A DNA stretch of 64,000 nucleotides from Methanoculleus taiwanensis (GCF_004102725.1 NZ_LHQS01000003.1:307889-371888), one strand, 5' to 3'. Shown: positions 1 through 9,299, numbered from the stretch's first letter. Numbers and translations are program-made. The notes: generated from the letters alone by a model not told the origin.

Positions 1-824
1 GAGTCCGCATCATGGGCGAGCATGTCGATACCAGAGGTGCCGTCGAGTATGCAGAGAGCCTCGGCGGCGATCTCATCGTCGAGGAGCGGCTGATCGGCGA
101 GGAATTCACCCTGCAGGCGTTCGTCGACGGCACCCACCTCGTACCGATGCCGCTCGTTCAGGATCACAAACGCGCGTACGAAGGCGACATGGGCCCGAAC
201 ACCGGCGGGATGGGATCGTATTCGCTCCCCGACCATCGGCTCCCCTTCGTCAGCGCTAACGACTACGAAAAGGCTCTTTCCATCATGCAGGACGTCGTCG
301 CGGCAATGAAAGGTCGCGGCACGCCGTATCGGGGCATTCTGTACGGCCAGTTCATGAACACCCGGGAGGGGCCGAAGGTCATCGAGTTTAATGCACGGTT
401 CGGAGACCCCGAGGCGATGAACGTCCTTTCACTCCTCGAATCCGACTTCTCCGAGGTCGTCTGCCACCTCGTCGAAGGAAATCTCTCCGCTTCGAGCGTC
501 AGGTTCGCGAGGAAGGCAACGGTCTGCAAGTACCTCGTTCCGGAAGGATACCCCGACAACCCGATCTCCGGCCGCCCTCTTACCATAGGCGACGCCGGGA
601 AGGCGCTGACGTACTACGCGAACGTAGAGGAGCAGAACGGCACACTTCATACCCTGACCTCCCGTACGCTCGCCTTTGTCGGCATCGGCGATACACTCGA
701 AGAGGCGGAAGCAGTTGCGGAAGGCGCAGCCGCCTCGGTCAGCGGCCCGGTCTTCCACCGGCGGGATATCGGAACCCGCGAGCTCCTCGACCGGCGGTGC
801 AGGCATATGCAGGAGATTCTATGA
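1..824 (+). CDS. purD: Phosphoribosylamine-glycine ligase (GAR synthetase), 3' part
   Basis: This is the C-terminal part of the ATP-grasp enzyme that joins glycine to phosphoribosylamine in purine synthesis. The reading frame is open to the left edge of the window, so the start is missing. Visible family features are the [14 protein letters not shown] segment, the metal- and ATP-binding [11 protein letters not shown] segment, and the C-terminal GARS domain. The stop codon overlaps the start of argF as ATGA at 821-824, so the two genes are probably co-transcribed and translationally coupled. The identification follows from well-known family motifs; nothing looks damaged in the visible part. 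Confidence 0.93.
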   Translation, partial: VRIMGEHVDTRGAVEYAESLGGDLIVEERLIGEEFTLQAFVDGTHLVPMPLVQDHKRAYEGDMGPNTGGMGSYSLPDHRLPFVSANDYEKALSIMQDVVAAMKGRGTPYRGILYGQFMNTREGPKVIEFNARFGDPEAMNVLSLLESDFSEVVCHLVEGNLSASSVRFARKATVCKYLVPEGYPDNPISGRPLTIGDAGKALTYYANVEEQNGTLHTLTSRTLAFVGIGDTLEEAEAVAEGAAASVSGPVFHRRDIGTRELLDRRCRHMQEIL

Positions 825-1747
825 AGAAAGATTTCGTCTCGATCATCGACCTCGACCGGGAAGAACTCGAGTCCCTTATCACCGAGGCGCGGCGGCTGAA
901 GACGCTGAAACAGGAGGGCACGCTGCACGAGCTCCTGCCGGGGCGAAACCTCGCCATGATCTTCGAGAAGGCCTCGACCCGGACACGGGTCTCCTTCGAG
1001 GTCGGGATGACCGATCTCGGCGGGCACGCTCTCTTCTTAAACCCGCACGACATGCAGCTCGGCCGGGGCGAGGAGATCCGCGACACCGCCCGGGTACTTT
1101 CACGCTACGTCGACGCGGTCATGATCCGGGCGTACCATCACGAAACCATCGAGGAGTTTGCCCGCTACTCGACGGTTCCGGTCATCAACGGACTCTCCGA
1201 CAGGCTGCACCCCTGCCAGGTGCTCTCCGACATCCTGACGATGAGAGAACACTTCACCTCGCTCGAGGGACTCCGCCTTGCCTGGATCGGTGACGGGAAC
1301 AATGTCTGCAATTCACTGATACTCGCTTCCGCGCTCACCGGAATGGAGATTGCCGTGGCAAGTCCACCCGGGTACCAGCCGAAGGACGATATCGTCGAAA
1401 TGGCACGCAAAGCAGGAGGGCACGTCAGTATCGGCAGTGACCCGATGGTTGCAGCGCAGGATGCGGATATCCTCTATACGGACATCTGGGTCTCGATGGG
1501 CGATGAACCCGAACGCGCCGCACGCCTGCGGGCATTCTCCGGATACACCATCGATACCGCACTCGTCAGGCATGCTTCCCCGGACGCCATCGTCATGCAT
1601 TGCCTGCCCGCACACCGGGGCGAGGAGATCACAGGCGAAGTGCTCGAAAGTCCGCAGAGCATCGTATGGGATCAGGCAGAGAACCGCCTCCACGCCCAGA
1701 AGGCGCTGCTCGCAAGGCTGATCGGCGGCTCCCGGCAGGAACAATAA
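821..1747 (+). CDS. argF: Ornithine carbamoyltransferase
   Basis: The enzyme condenses carbamoyl phosphate with ornithine to citrulline in arginine synthesis. The 308-residue product has the carbamoyl-phosphate-binding STRTR motif (residues 52-56), HPCQVLSD (130-137) and the ornithine-binding HCLPAHRG (260-267) with catalytic Cys261. I chose the ATG at 821 because an AGGAG ribosome site lies about 6 bases upstream and it makes the ATGA overlap with purD; an in-frame ATG at 797 would lie inside purD. carAB (11.6-15.8 kb), which makes carbamoyl phosphate, and argG (4.1 kb) lie nearby but are not in the same operon. Confidence 0.96.
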   Translation: MKKDFVSIIDLDREELESLITEARRLKTLKQEGTLHELLPGRNLAMIFEKASTRTRVSFEVGMTDLGGHALFLNPHDMQLGRGEEIRDTARVLSRYVDAVMIRAYHHETIEEFARYSTVPVINGLSDRLHPCQVLSDILTMREHFTSLEGLRLAWIGDGNNVCNSLILASALTGMEIAVASPPGYQPKDDIVEMARKAGGHVSIGSDPMVAAQDADILYTDIWVSMGDEPERAARLRAFSGYTIDTALVRHASPDAIVMHCLPAHRGEEITGEVLESPQSIVWDQAENRLHAQKALLARLIGGSRQEQ

Positions 1748-1766
1748 AAAAAAGAATATTCTTTAC
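1746..1766. terminator. Bidirectional A/T-rich palindrome between convergent genes
   Basis: The 16 bases between argF and the convergent small gene are an A-run followed by the perfect palindrome AAAGAATATTCTTT (1752-1765). T-runs therefore occur on both strands, which fits archaeal oligo-T termination for both converging transcripts. The function is inferred from position and composition. Confidence 0.45.
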
Positions 1767-2008
1767 TCTTCTTTTATGAACTCGGCGAGCTCGGTGAAGA
1801 GGTACTGCTGCACCTCCTCGACGACCTCACGTCGTCCGCGGAAAGCCAGCAGTTCCCGCGCATCGCCGTCCATATTGGCAAAGTACATCTTTCTCGGGCG
1901 CTTCACGACTTCGACATCGAATTTTTCCGGAATCTTGAAAATTATCGACCGGGGCACGCCCGGCGGAACGAGTAAATCAAAGAGTTCTTCGTCTGTCACC
2001 TGTATCAC
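1763..2008 (-). CDS. Small conserved-looking protein downstream of methanogenesis marker 14
   Basis: This 81-residue protein starts at a GTG (2006-2008) two bases after the marker 14 stop codon, on the same strand; another GTG at 1999 is possible. An upstream ATG in frame (2104) would put 97 bases inside marker 14 and is unlikely. The product is mixed alpha/beta with no membrane segment or cysteine, and ends in an acidic helix. I do not recognise a family. Its tight coupling to marker 14 suggests a role with that protein, but this is inference. Confidence 0.7.
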   Translation of the reverse strand: MIQVTDEELFDLLVPPGVPRSIIFKIPEKFDVEVVKRPRKMYFANMDGDARELLAFRGRREVVEEVQQYLFTELAEFIKEE

Positions 2009-2010
2009 CG

Positions 2011-3507
2011 TTACTTTCCAATCTTGATCCGCCTGGCCATAATGCACGGCCCGCCACAGACCCCGCCGAGCGGATCTTTCGGCTTTCCGATCGAGTTCAT
2101 GCACCGCCCCATCAGGGCTGCACCACGGGCAAGACCGTCATCGACGAAGACGAGGTGATCGTTCGGTACATCGTAGATCCCCCTCTCGGCAATGCCGTCG
2201 AGGATATACTCAGGCTTCCTCCCGGAGATTGCGGCTCTCCCGGTGAACCCGATCGCGGAGTTTGCAGGAACCATCCCCTGTGCGATGGCAACATCGACGA
2301 GACGGAGTGCCATCTCCGCACAGACGTGGTCAACGACCTGCGTGAGCAGGCCGATACCATGGTTATCATAGATCTCTTTCCCGATCTCTTTAAGGATGTC
2401 CATTTCACTGCCGTTGACGCCGCAGTCACACCCGATCAGTGCAACGCCCGACTCGGCGGCCGCGGCGGCGCAGACCGGCACTCGCCCGAACCGGGTGCGG
2501 TCAGGCGGAACGATGCGGATATCGATATGCTCGTGGCAGCGATCGACATATTCCTTGACAAGAGAGCCCTTCCGGTTCGAAAATCCGCTCCCGATGCTCT
2601 TATCCCCGAGGAGGTCGAGAGCGGTGCCGGTCCGCTCCCGGACAAGCCCCGTTCCCCGCACGATCGAGTCGGGTATCGCTCCGGCAAGCCCGCAGAAGTT
2701 GCCGATGGTCTTGGCGAACGGGTTCGGCTCGTCGGGTGCGACGTCGCTCGTTATCCGTCCGTCAAGCGTCGTCCCGAAGTCTATGGAGAGACAGGGGTTC
2801 CGGAAATCGACCGGCGTCCACTTCGCACCCTCCTTAATGCCTGCCATCGCAAGCTCGCCCTCCATCTCGTTCGCCACCATCTCGACACCGGTACACCCGA
2901 CCGGCGGGACGACTCCGGCAACCGCGCCGACAAAGACAACCCGGTCGGCAAAACTGTGCTCCCGCAGTTTCTTCGGAAGATTCTCGATCGACATAGGGGG
3001 CGTCATCTTCCGGGGCGGAACGCCTGCCTCAAGACACCCGTTCGCGAGCGCAATAATGAAATCCCCTACCTGGTCGGGGGAATCCATCGCCGCCACCACG
3101 CCCGTACTCCGGACGACGAAGTCGAGGTCGTCCTGAATAGAGAGGTTCGCCTCTTTATGGCACCGGATAAGGGTGTCGCGGACGAGCTCCGTTACCGACT
3201 CGCGGGTCAGCTCTGTCCCGTCGAGCGTGGCGCCGAAGACCTCCTCGCCCGGTCTCGGCGGCCGGACGTCGCGGCTCATGGTCACGTTCTTATTGATGAT
3301 ATACGTTCGACCGGTCTCGAGATTCGTACCGGTGAGGATGCACTTCGTCGTCGTATTTCCCATCTCGACGGAGGCCACGATAAAATAGGGTTTCACCTTA
3401 TACTCCGGCATCGTCATCCCGGCCCCGTGCGAGATCGACGGTGGAGGCGGGCTCTCCACGATATGTGGTTTGGGTTTGAAAAAGCGCTCCAAAAAGCGGG
3501 CACACAT
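2011..3507 (-). CDS. Methanogenesis marker protein 14
   Basis: This 498-residue protein matches the methanogenesis marker 14 family, which is found essentially only in methanogens. Segments near the N-terminus (VASVEMGNTTTKC) and middle (SIDFGTTLDG) look like the phosphate-binding loops of the ASKHA fold (acetokinase, Hsp70, actin), so an ATP-dependent activator role is plausible; that is inference. A TATA-like element (AGATATAAAG on the minus strand, 3531-3540) lies about 27 bases before the ATG at 3507, fitting a leaderless message from that start. An upstream ATG at 3603 precedes this promoter, and a later one near 3417 begins the best-conserved region. A small coupled gene follows. Confidence 0.85.
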   Translation of the reverse strand: MCARFLERFFKPKPHIVESPPPPSISHGAGMTMPEYKVKPYFIVASVEMGNTTTKCILTGTNLETGRTYIINKNVTMSRDVRPPRPGEEVFGATLDGTELTRESVTELVRDTLIRCHKEANLSIQDDLDFVVRSTGVVAAMDSPDQVGDFIIALANGCLEAGVPPRKMTPPMSIENLPKKLREHSFADRVVFVGAVAGVVPPVGCTGVEMVANEMEGELAMAGIKEGAKWTPVDFRNPCLSIDFGTTLDGRITSDVAPDEPNPFAKTIGNFCGLAGAIPDSIVRGTGLVRERTGTALDLLGDKSIGSGFSNRKGSLVKEYVDRCHEHIDIRIVPPDRTRFGRVPVCAAAAAESGVALIGCDCGVNGSEMDILKEIGKEIYDNHGIGLLTQVVDHVCAEMALRLVDVAIAQGMVPANSAIGFTGRAAISGRKPEYILDGIAERGIYDVPNDHLVFVDDGLARGAALMGRCMNSIGKPKDPLGGVCGGPCIMARRIKIGK

Positions 3508-3530
3508 AGTAGTCGTTTTCGCGTCTGTGT

Positions 3531-3540
3531 CTTTATATCT
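3531..3540 (-). promoter_or_regulatory. TATA box of the marker 14 gene
   Basis: AGATATAAAG on the minus strand lies 24-33 bases upstream of the ATG at 3507. Archaeal transcription starts about 25 bases after the box centre, so the mRNA would have little or no leader. This also decides against the longer reading frame that starts at 3603. Confidence 0.5.
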
Positions 3541-3633
3541 TTCCATAGTGAGGGTACAGGCCGGCATTCCTCCCGCTCCACCACCGGTTTTCCGGCGATG
3601 CACATGCCGGGAGCTGGATACCGGTACCAGCGG

Positions 3634-3646
3634 TATTATATATACC
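3634..3646 (+). promoter_or_regulatory. TATA box upstream of the flavin-binding protein gene
   Basis: The sequence TATTATATATACC stands out in an otherwise GC-rich region about 80 bases before the ATG at 3723. It is the only strong TATA-like element in the divergent gap between this gene and marker 14. Confidence 0.4.
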
Positions 3647-3722
3647 GGCGTCCGATACCCTACGTGACTGGCTTTAGCGCCCTGAATTTGCCGCTATGGC
3701 CATATCCGAGGAGATGGTGATT

Positions 3723-4127
3723 ATGGTTTCACTGAACGATGATATGAAGGCAGTCTTTTCGAAGACGAAAGTGTTCCCGATGGCAACAGCGTCTAAAACC
3801 GGGGTTCCGAACGTGGCTCCGATGGCATCGGTCGAGCTCGCCGACGATGCCACGATATGGATCATGGATAACTACATGCAAAAGACGCTCGAGAACCTCA
3901 AGGAGAACCCCGCAGTGGCGCTCTATGTCTGGGACCCCGACACCAAGCGGTGCTTCCAGGTAAAGGGATCGGCGGAGATCCAGACGTCGGGCGAGGCATA
4001 CGAAAAGTTCCGCGCCAAGATGAAGGCGAAGAGTGAAGCGTACCCGGCAAAGTCGCTTATCGTGATCTCGATCACCGAGGTCTTCGAGTGCACGCCGGGT
4101 AAAGAAGCAGGAAAGAAGGTGCTGTGA
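3723..4127 (+). CDS. Pyridoxamine 5'-phosphate oxidase-fold flavin-binding protein
   Basis: This 134-residue protein has the split-barrel FMN-binding pattern: an N-terminal strand set with PMATASKTGVPNVAPM, then DDATIWIMDN and TLENLKENPAVALYVWD, typical of small archaeal members of the PNPOx-like family. Such proteins bind FMN or F420-type cofactors; the substrate is unknown. I prefer the ATG at 3723, which has GAGGAG about 9 bases upstream, over the ATG at 3696. A second protein of the same fold is encoded at 49257. It is a single gene, convergent with argG. Confidence 0.82.
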   Translation: MVSLNDDMKAVFSKTKVFPMATASKTGVPNVAPMASVELADDATIWIMDNYMQKTLENLKENPAVALYVWDPDTKRCFQVKGSAEIQTSGEAYEKFRAKMKAKSEAYPAKSLIVISITEVFECTPGKEAGKKVL

Positions 4128-4142
4128 GCACCGATCTTCCAT

Positions 4143-5327
4143 CTATTTTTTCATATTCTTGCAGAGGCGGGCCTGCAGCCCGAAGTAATTCGAGAACCCG
4201 ACGGCGTGGTTCTGGTCGATGGTGCAGCTGTCAAAGGATACGAGATCGTCCGAGTAGATCGCCGAATCGGACGCCCTGCCGAGCACCTTGACGCTGCCCT
4301 TATAGAGGCCGACGTCGACTGTGCCGGTGACGCGCTCCTGCGTCGTGTCGATGAACGCGTTCAGGGCATGGTAGAGCGGTTCGTGGACGAGACCCATGTA
4401 GCCGAGTTCCGACCACTTGTCGTCGACGATATGCTTGAACGCCAGTTCGTTCCTGGTCAGCACGAGGTGCTCAAGGTCGTGGTGGGCGGCGAGGAGGACG
4501 GTTGCAGCCGGATGCTCGTAGATCTCGCGGGCTTTGAGCCCGAGGATACGATCTTCGATCATATCGTTTCTGCCGACGCCGTTCTGCCCTGCAATCAGGT
4601 TCAGGCGCTTGATAAGGGCAAGACCACTGAGCCTCTCTCCGTTGAGCGAGACGGGCACACCCTGCTCAAAGCCGATAGTGATCTCTTCCATCCTGTCGGG
4701 AGCATCCTTCGGCGAGACCGTCCACGCGTAGATATCATCGGGCGGGTGGAAGGACGGATCTTCGAGTTTGCCTCCTTCGATGCTTCGGCTCCAGCAGTTC
4801 TCGTCGATACTGTAGGGCTTATCCTTGACGACGGTCACCGGAATGTTGCGCTCCTGCGCGTACTGGATCTCCCACTCACGGGTCAGGTTCATCTCACGCA
4901 TCGGGGCAACGATATCGTACCCTCCCGCTCTGAATATGAAATCGAACCGGAGCTGGTCGTTGCCCTTACCCGTGCAGCCGTGAGCGATGCAGCGGGCGCC
5001 CTCCTTATCGGCGATCTTTACGATCTCTTCGGCAATGAGCGGCCGTGCAAGGGCGGTTCCCATCGGGTAACCTTCATACGACCCGTTCGCCTTGATCGAG
5101 CGGAAGAGGTACTCTTCGACGAACCTCTCCTTGACATCGATCGTATAGTGCTGGTCTGCGAGCAGTATTCCCTTCTCTGTTGCTCTCCGCATCTCTTCTT
5201 CGGGCTGACCGACGTCGACCGCGACGGTGACGACTTCATCGTAGCCATAGTGTTCCCGCAGAAGGGGGACACAGATGGAGGTATCAAGACCTCCGGAAAA
5301 TGCAAGGACGACTTTTCCCTTCTCCAT
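4143..5327 (-). CDS. argG: Argininosuccinate synthase
   Basis: The enzyme joins citrulline and aspartate using ATP, the step after argF. The 394-residue product begins [17 protein letters not shown], whose AFSGGLDTS is the N-type ATP pyrophosphatase P-loop, and continues with family segments such as [10 protein letters not shown] and [12 protein letters not shown]. The ATG at 5327 has GGGAG 9 bases upstream. The longer frame from 5405 adds 26 residues unlike the family. The length is normal. The gene is monocistronic as seen here, converging on the flavin-binding protein gene. Confidence 0.96.
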   Translation of the reverse strand: MEKGKVVLAFSGGLDTSICVPLLREHYGYDEVVTVAVDVGQPEEEMRRATEKGILLADQHYTIDVKERFVEEYLFRSIKANGSYEGYPMGTALARPLIAEEIVKIADKEGARCIAHGCTGKGNDQLRFDFIFRAGGYDIVAPMREMNLTREWEIQYAQERNIPVTVVKDKPYSIDENCWSRSIEGGKLEDPSFHPPDDIYAWTVSPKDAPDRMEEITIGFEQGVPVSLNGERLSGLALIKRLNLIAGQNGVGRNDMIEDRILGLKAREIYEHPAATVLLAAHHDLEHLVLTRNELAFKHIVDDKWSELGYMGLVHEPLYHALNAFIDTTQERVTGTVDVGLYKGSVKVLGRASDSAIYSDDLVSFDSCTIDQNHAVGFSNYFGLQARLCKNMKK

Positions 5328-5853
5328 TCTCAAACTCCCGCGTCGCACTGGATATAGTTCTGTAGCAGAACGATACAGTCCACAGTAGTATGATCTTTCT
5401 CCCAATAAATGAATGGTATCGTAAATCAGCCCTCATAACGCACCACCGATAGTCCTTCAGGGAAACCGTGGGCGGCGGCCGGGCTATCAATGCTGCCAGT
5501 CTTCCGCCGTGTTAGCCATACAAAATGGGTCGCTTCCATTGCCTCATACAAAAAAAACGGGCGCGGGGTCGTCGACAGGCATCACGTTGACCGAGCGGAA
5601 CAGGGGCGCGACCTAAAATGCCATACTGCCCGTTATATTGCCCCTAACACCAGAATATCTGAAAATAGCCCGATTTACGGACAGTCTGTACAACGAACCA
5701 AAATTCCTTCCCAAAATGACGATTTTTTCAAAATTCCCAGTATAATCGCCCAATTTTCGAAACCGGAAATTATAAAGTGGCATGAATAGAAATCAGATCT
5801 ATCGGTGTCATATACACGCACATTCGAATATCCAGATTTTTTGAGAGGATTCC
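5328..5853. other. 526-base non-coding region between argG and the ABC transporter
   Basis: No convincing gene is present. The right half (from about 5640) is A/T-rich and should hold the promoter of the transporter operon; TTATAAAG lies at about 5770. Two short blocks, GCCTCATA (5541-5548) and GAAAATAGCCCGATTT (5661-5676), resemble in sequence and spacing the conserved blocks of the RNA-like element found near 9.4 kb and 44.7 kb, so this may hold a decayed copy. Confidence 0.4.
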
Positions 5854-7137
5854 ATGGAGCAGTACAGAGAAGAGAAACCAATAGTCCAGGTCGCGAATCT
5901 GGTAAAAATCTTCGGCCCAAAACCCGAAAAAGCCCTGCAGCTTCTGCAGTCGGGCTCATCAAAGCAGGAGATTAAAGAGAAGACCGATCATGTCGTCGCC
6001 CTGAAGGATGTATCGTTCTCGGTCTATCCGGGTGAAATATTCGTCCTGATGGGGCTGTCGGGATGCGGAAAGTCGACCCTGCTGCGCTGCCTCAACCGGC
6101 TCATCGAACCGACTGCCGGCATGGTGTCGCTCGAGGGCAGCAATATCGTAGCCCAGTCACCCGACGAGCTGCGGCAGACACGGCGGCGGAAGATCGGCAT
6201 GATCTTCCAGAACTTCGCCCTGCTTCCGCACCGGAACATCATCGGAAACGTTGCGTTCGGACTTGAGGTGCAGGGCATGCCTGAGGAGGAGCGCCGCCGG
6301 AAAGCCCGGGAAGCTCTCGCACTCGTCGGGCTTTCCGGTTATGAGGAGAGCATGCCTTCCGAGCTCTCGGGCGGTATGAAACAGCGTGTCGGGCTCGCCC
6401 GTGCGCTCGCGAGCGACCCGGACATTCTCCTGATGGACGAAGCATTCTCCGCCCTCGATCCGCTGATAAGGAGGGACATGCAGGACGAACTCATCGAACT
6501 GCAGCAGCGGCTCAACAAAACCATCGTCTTCGTCACGCACGACCTCGACGAGGCTTTGAAACTCGGCGACCGGATTGCACTGATGAAAGACGGTGAGATA
6601 GTCCAGGTCGGCAGTTCCGAGGATATCCTGACGAGGCCGAGCAACGCATACGTCGAGAAGTTCGTCGCCGATGTGGATATGGCAAAGGTGCTGACGGCAA
6701 ACGACGTGATGAAACGCCCGGAACCGGTGGCACCGAGCACCGCCGGCCCGAGAGTCGCCCTGCACCTGATGGAAGAGCACGACATCGCCAGCATCTTCGT
6801 CGTCAACCGGCAGCGGCAGGTCAGGGGGCTTGTACTGATCGACGACGCCGTCGAAGCACTCAAGTCAGGGAAACTGCTGGAAGACGTCCTGATCACCGAT
6901 ATCCCCACGGTCACCTGCGACACGCCCGTCGCGGATATCATCCCGGTGATCGCCGACAGCCGGTATCCCATTGGCGTCGTCGACGTGAACGGAAAGATCC
7001 GGGGGATCATCGTCCGTGGCTCGGTGCTCGCCGCCCTGGCACGCAAAGAGGTGGCTGTAGAGCAGCCGGCCGCACCGCCTACAACGGTCCAACACGCCGG
7101 CCCGGTGGAGAAGGAGGTCGATGCAGATGCTGCCTAA
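5854..7137 (+). CDS. proV: Glycine betaine/proline-type ABC transporter ATP-binding protein with CBS domains
   Basis: This 427-residue protein is the ATPase of an osmolyte importer of the QAT (quaternary amine) type. It shows Walker A GLSGCGKST (67-75), the Q-loop at Gln119, signature LSGGMKQ (171-177) and Walker B ILLMDE (191-196). The C-terminal part (about 280-400) holds two CBS repeats, which in OpuA and relatives sense ionic strength or adenine nucleotides. A GAGAGG ribosome site precedes the ATG. It overlaps the permease gene by 17 bases. The exact substrate (betaine, proline or another) cannot be read from sequence. Confidence 0.9.
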   Translation: MEQYREEKPIVQVANLVKIFGPKPEKALQLLQSGSSKQEIKEKTDHVVALKDVSFSVYPGEIFVLMGLSGCGKSTLLRCLNRLIEPTAGMVSLEGSNIVAQSPDELRQTRRRKIGMIFQNFALLPHRNIIGNVAFGLEVQGMPEEERRRKAREALALVGLSGYEESMPSELSGGMKQRVGLARALASDPDILLMDEAFSALDPLIRRDMQDELIELQQRLNKTIVFVTHDLDEALKLGDRIALMKDGEIVQVGSSEDILTRPSNAYVEKFVADVDMAKVLTANDVMKRPEPVAPSTAGPRVALHLMEEHDIASIFVVNRQRQVRGLVLIDDAVEALKSGKLLEDVLITDIPTVTCDTPVADIIPVIADSRYPIGVVDVNGKIRGIIVRGSVLAALARKEVAVEQPAAPPTTVQHAGPVEKEVDADAA

Positions 7138-7966
7138 GATCCCTCTTGGTGACGGCGTGGAGATGCTTGTCGACTGGATAGAGGATTATTTCGGCTGGCT
7201 GCTGGACGGGATCAGCGGCGGGCTCAAATTCCTGGTCGACGGGTTCCAGGACATTCTGCTCCTCATTCCGGCACCGGTCTTCATCGTCCTCGCCGCGATC
7301 CTGGTCTACTTCATGACCCGCCGGGATCTGAAGGTCACCCTGCTGACCGCTCTCGGCCTCTTGCTGATCTGGGATCTCCAGCTCTGGGATCTTGCGATAC
7401 TCACGTTCGCACTGGTGATCTCCGCGACCCTGCTGGCACTCGCCATCGCCATCCCGCTCGGCATCCTCTCTGCAACGAACGAGCAGATACATGCCGTACT
7501 GCGGGTGGGACTCGACTTCATGCAGACGATGCCCTCCTTCGTCTACCTCATTCCGGCCGTGATATTCTTCGGCCTCGGGAATGTCCCGGGCATCATCGCT
7601 ACGGTGATCTTTGCGATGCCTCCCGCGATGCGGCTCACGAATCTCGGAATCCGCCAGGTTCCGACAGAACTCATAGAAGTTGCGGACGCGTTCGGCACGA
7701 CTCCTGCACAGAAACTCATCAAGGTGCAGCTCCCGGTCGCTCTCCCGACGATCATGGCAGGCGTCAACCAGTGCATCATGCTTGCACTCTCGATGACGGT
7801 GATCGCCTCGATGATCGGTGCGGCGGGTCTCGGGCTTGAAGTGCTGAAAGGGATCCAGCGGGTCGATGTCGGGAGCGGATTTGAGGCAGGTCTTGCTATC
7901 GTCATCATCGCCATCATCCTCGATAGGATCACCCAGAACCTCCTCCCAAATAAAACCTCCCCATAA
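7121..7966 (+). CDS. proW: Glycine betaine/proline-type ABC transporter permease
   Basis: This 281-residue integral membrane protein has about six hydrophobic segments and the BPD_transp_1 EAA-type coupling loop (around VADAFGTTPAQKLIKVQLP), which contacts the ATPase. It starts within the end of proV, with GGAGG 5 bases upstream of the ATG at 7121; an ATG at 7127 is an alternative start. Together with the neighbours it forms a complete importer of the OpuA/ProU type. An amphipathic stretch before the first membrane segment is normal for the family. Confidence 0.9.
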   Translation: MQMLPKIPLGDGVEMLVDWIEDYFGWLLDGISGGLKFLVDGFQDILLLIPAPVFIVLAAILVYFMTRRDLKVTLLTALGLLLIWDLQLWDLAILTFALVISATLLALAIAIPLGILSATNEQIHAVLRVGLDFMQTMPSFVYLIPAVIFFGLGNVPGIIATVIFAMPPAMRLTNLGIRQVPTELIEVADAFGTTPAQKLIKVQLPVALPTIMAGVNQCIMLALSMTVIASMIGAAGLGLEVLKGIQRVDVGSGFEAGLAIVIIAIILDRITQNLLPNKTSP

Positions 7967-8040
7967 ATCCTTTATAAAGTCGGGATCTAATGTAAAAGAG
8001 GTCATTTCTGGCCTTTTTGACATGTCGTGCAGAACGGCCA

Positions 8041-8089
8041 AGAGAAAGGTTTCTCTATGATCACCGGCAGAACACCGGTGCATCCTTTT
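8041..8089 (+). terminator. Palindrome and terminator-like hairpin between permease and binding protein
   Basis: AGAGAAA-GG-TTTCTCT (8041-8056) is an inverted repeat with a 2-base centre. It is followed by the hairpin CACCGG/CCGGTG (8062-8067 and 8075-8080) and then TTTTT at 8085-8089. The arrangement resembles a hairpin-plus-U-tract terminator or an mRNA end-stabiliser. The function is inferred. Confidence 0.45.
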
Positions 8090-8122
8090 TCATCATGCAG
8101 ACTGTTCGGCATGCGACTATCG

Positions 8123-8153
8123 CTGCCCCGACGAACAGACAGATGCGGGGCAG
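8123..8153 (+). promoter_or_regulatory. 8-bp hairpin in the leader of the binding-protein gene
   Basis: CTGCCCCG (8123-8130) pairs perfectly with CGGGGCAG (8146-8153) around a 15-base loop, just before the AAGGTGA ribosome site of the binding-protein gene. A stable stem here could protect the proX message or mark a processing point, allowing more binding protein than permease to be made. Confidence 0.4.
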
Positions 8154-8174
8154 ATCAGTAAACAAGGTGAATTT

Positions 8175-9056
8175 ATGTTTTTCAAAAAAGGAAGCATCAT
8201 TGCGCTGGCCGGGTGCCTGCTCGTCCTCTGCGTTCTGGCGGCAGGCTGCACGACGCAGCCGACAACGACACAGACCGAATCGAAGGGCGAAGTCAGTATC
8301 GGCTACGTAACCTGGGATTCGGAGATTGCCAGCACCAATGTGCTTAAACAGACATTTGAGAAGGCCGGATACGACGTCGAGATCGTCGCCGTCGATGCAG
8401 GGCCGCTCTACCAGGCGGTTGCGAACGGCGATGTCGACTGTACGATCTCCGCATGGCTCCCCGCCACACAGGCAAACTACTGGGAGGAGTACGGTGACCG
8501 GATCGATATGGTCGGTAGGAACATGGAAGGAACGAAGATCGGACTTGTCGTTCCGTCGTATGTGACCATCGACTCCATCGACGAACTGAACAGTGTCACG
8601 GAGAAGTTCGGCGGAAAGATCACCGGCATTGAACCCGGTGCCGGTATCATGTCACGGACCGAAGAGGCGATCGACGCATACGGTCTTGATTACGAGATCG
8701 TCGCAAGCAGCAGCGCAGGCATGGCTGCCGAGCTCCGTTCCGCTGTCGCAGACGAGAGATGGATCGTCGTGACCGGATGGACGCCGCACTGGAAGTTCGC
8801 CCGGTGGGATCTGAAGTACCTCGACGACCCGAAGGGCATCTACGGCGGTGAAGAGTATATCGCGACGCTCGCCCGCCAGGGTCTCGCGACCGACAAGCCC
8901 GGTGTCTATGAGATCCTCACCCGGTTCAACTGGACAGCCGCCGACATGGAGTCGGTGATGGTCTCCATCGAGGAAGGCGCATCGGACGAGGAAGCGGCAA
9001 AGGCATGGGTCGATGCCCATCCCGACCAGGTGAACGCCTGGATCGGCACTCAATAA
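8175..9056 (+). CDS. proX: Glycine betaine/choline-type substrate-binding lipoprotein
   Basis: This 293-residue lipoprotein has a signal peptide ending in a LAAGC lipobox (Cys25), followed by a Thr/Gln-rich linker and an OpuAC-type binding domain. YVTWDSEIAST and the WLPATQANYWEEYGDR segment match the aromatic-cage family that binds quaternary ammonium compounds. It would be anchored outside the membrane and deliver substrate to the permease encoded upstream. The ribosome site AAGGTGA is well placed. The 208-base gap after the permease contains two hairpins, so expression may be set separately from the upstream genes. Confidence 0.9.
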   Translation: MFFKKGSIIALAGCLLVLCVLAAGCTTQPTTTQTESKGEVSIGYVTWDSEIASTNVLKQTFEKAGYDVEIVAVDAGPLYQAVANGDVDCTISAWLPATQANYWEEYGDRIDMVGRNMEGTKIGLVVPSYVTIDSIDELNSVTEKFGGKITGIEPGAGIMSRTEEAIDAYGLDYEIVASSSAGMAAELRSAVADERWIVVTGWTPHWKFARWDLKYLDDPKGIYGGEEYIATLARQGLATDKPGVYEILTRFNWTAADMESVMVSIEEGASDEEAAKAWVDAHPDQVNAWIGTQ

Positions 9057-9270
9057 CTCTTTTTTCCGACTCTGCCGGAACATACGGGCTGTCGGCCAGG
9101 TCTTTGCCCCGTGCCCGGTCAGCGGTGACGCGGACGAACTCCAGAGGTGCTCGGCTGATATCTATCAGCATTGCCTTCCGATTGCGGGCGTCGGTGAGCG
9201 GATGCACATGAGTAATAGCCACAGAATATCTCCGGGCAGATTTGTGCAACACAGCACCGGTTAAGCAACG

Positions 9271-9278
9271 CTTATATA
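9271..9278 (+). promoter_or_regulatory. TATA box of candidate RNA, copy A
   Basis: CTTATATA is preceded by AACG. The same AACG-CTTA-ATA arrangement (one base different) stands at the same distance before the second copy at 44.6 kb. The predicted transcription start is near 9300. Confidence 0.6.
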
Positions 9279-9299
9279 TCGGCAATCCAGGCCGAGATC

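Noticed and set aside
2155-3720. Long open frame on the plus strand opposite marker 14 (521 codons)
   Set aside because: It is the antisense shadow of a well-supported gene in GC-rich DNA; the product is rich in Arg, Asp and His without motifs.
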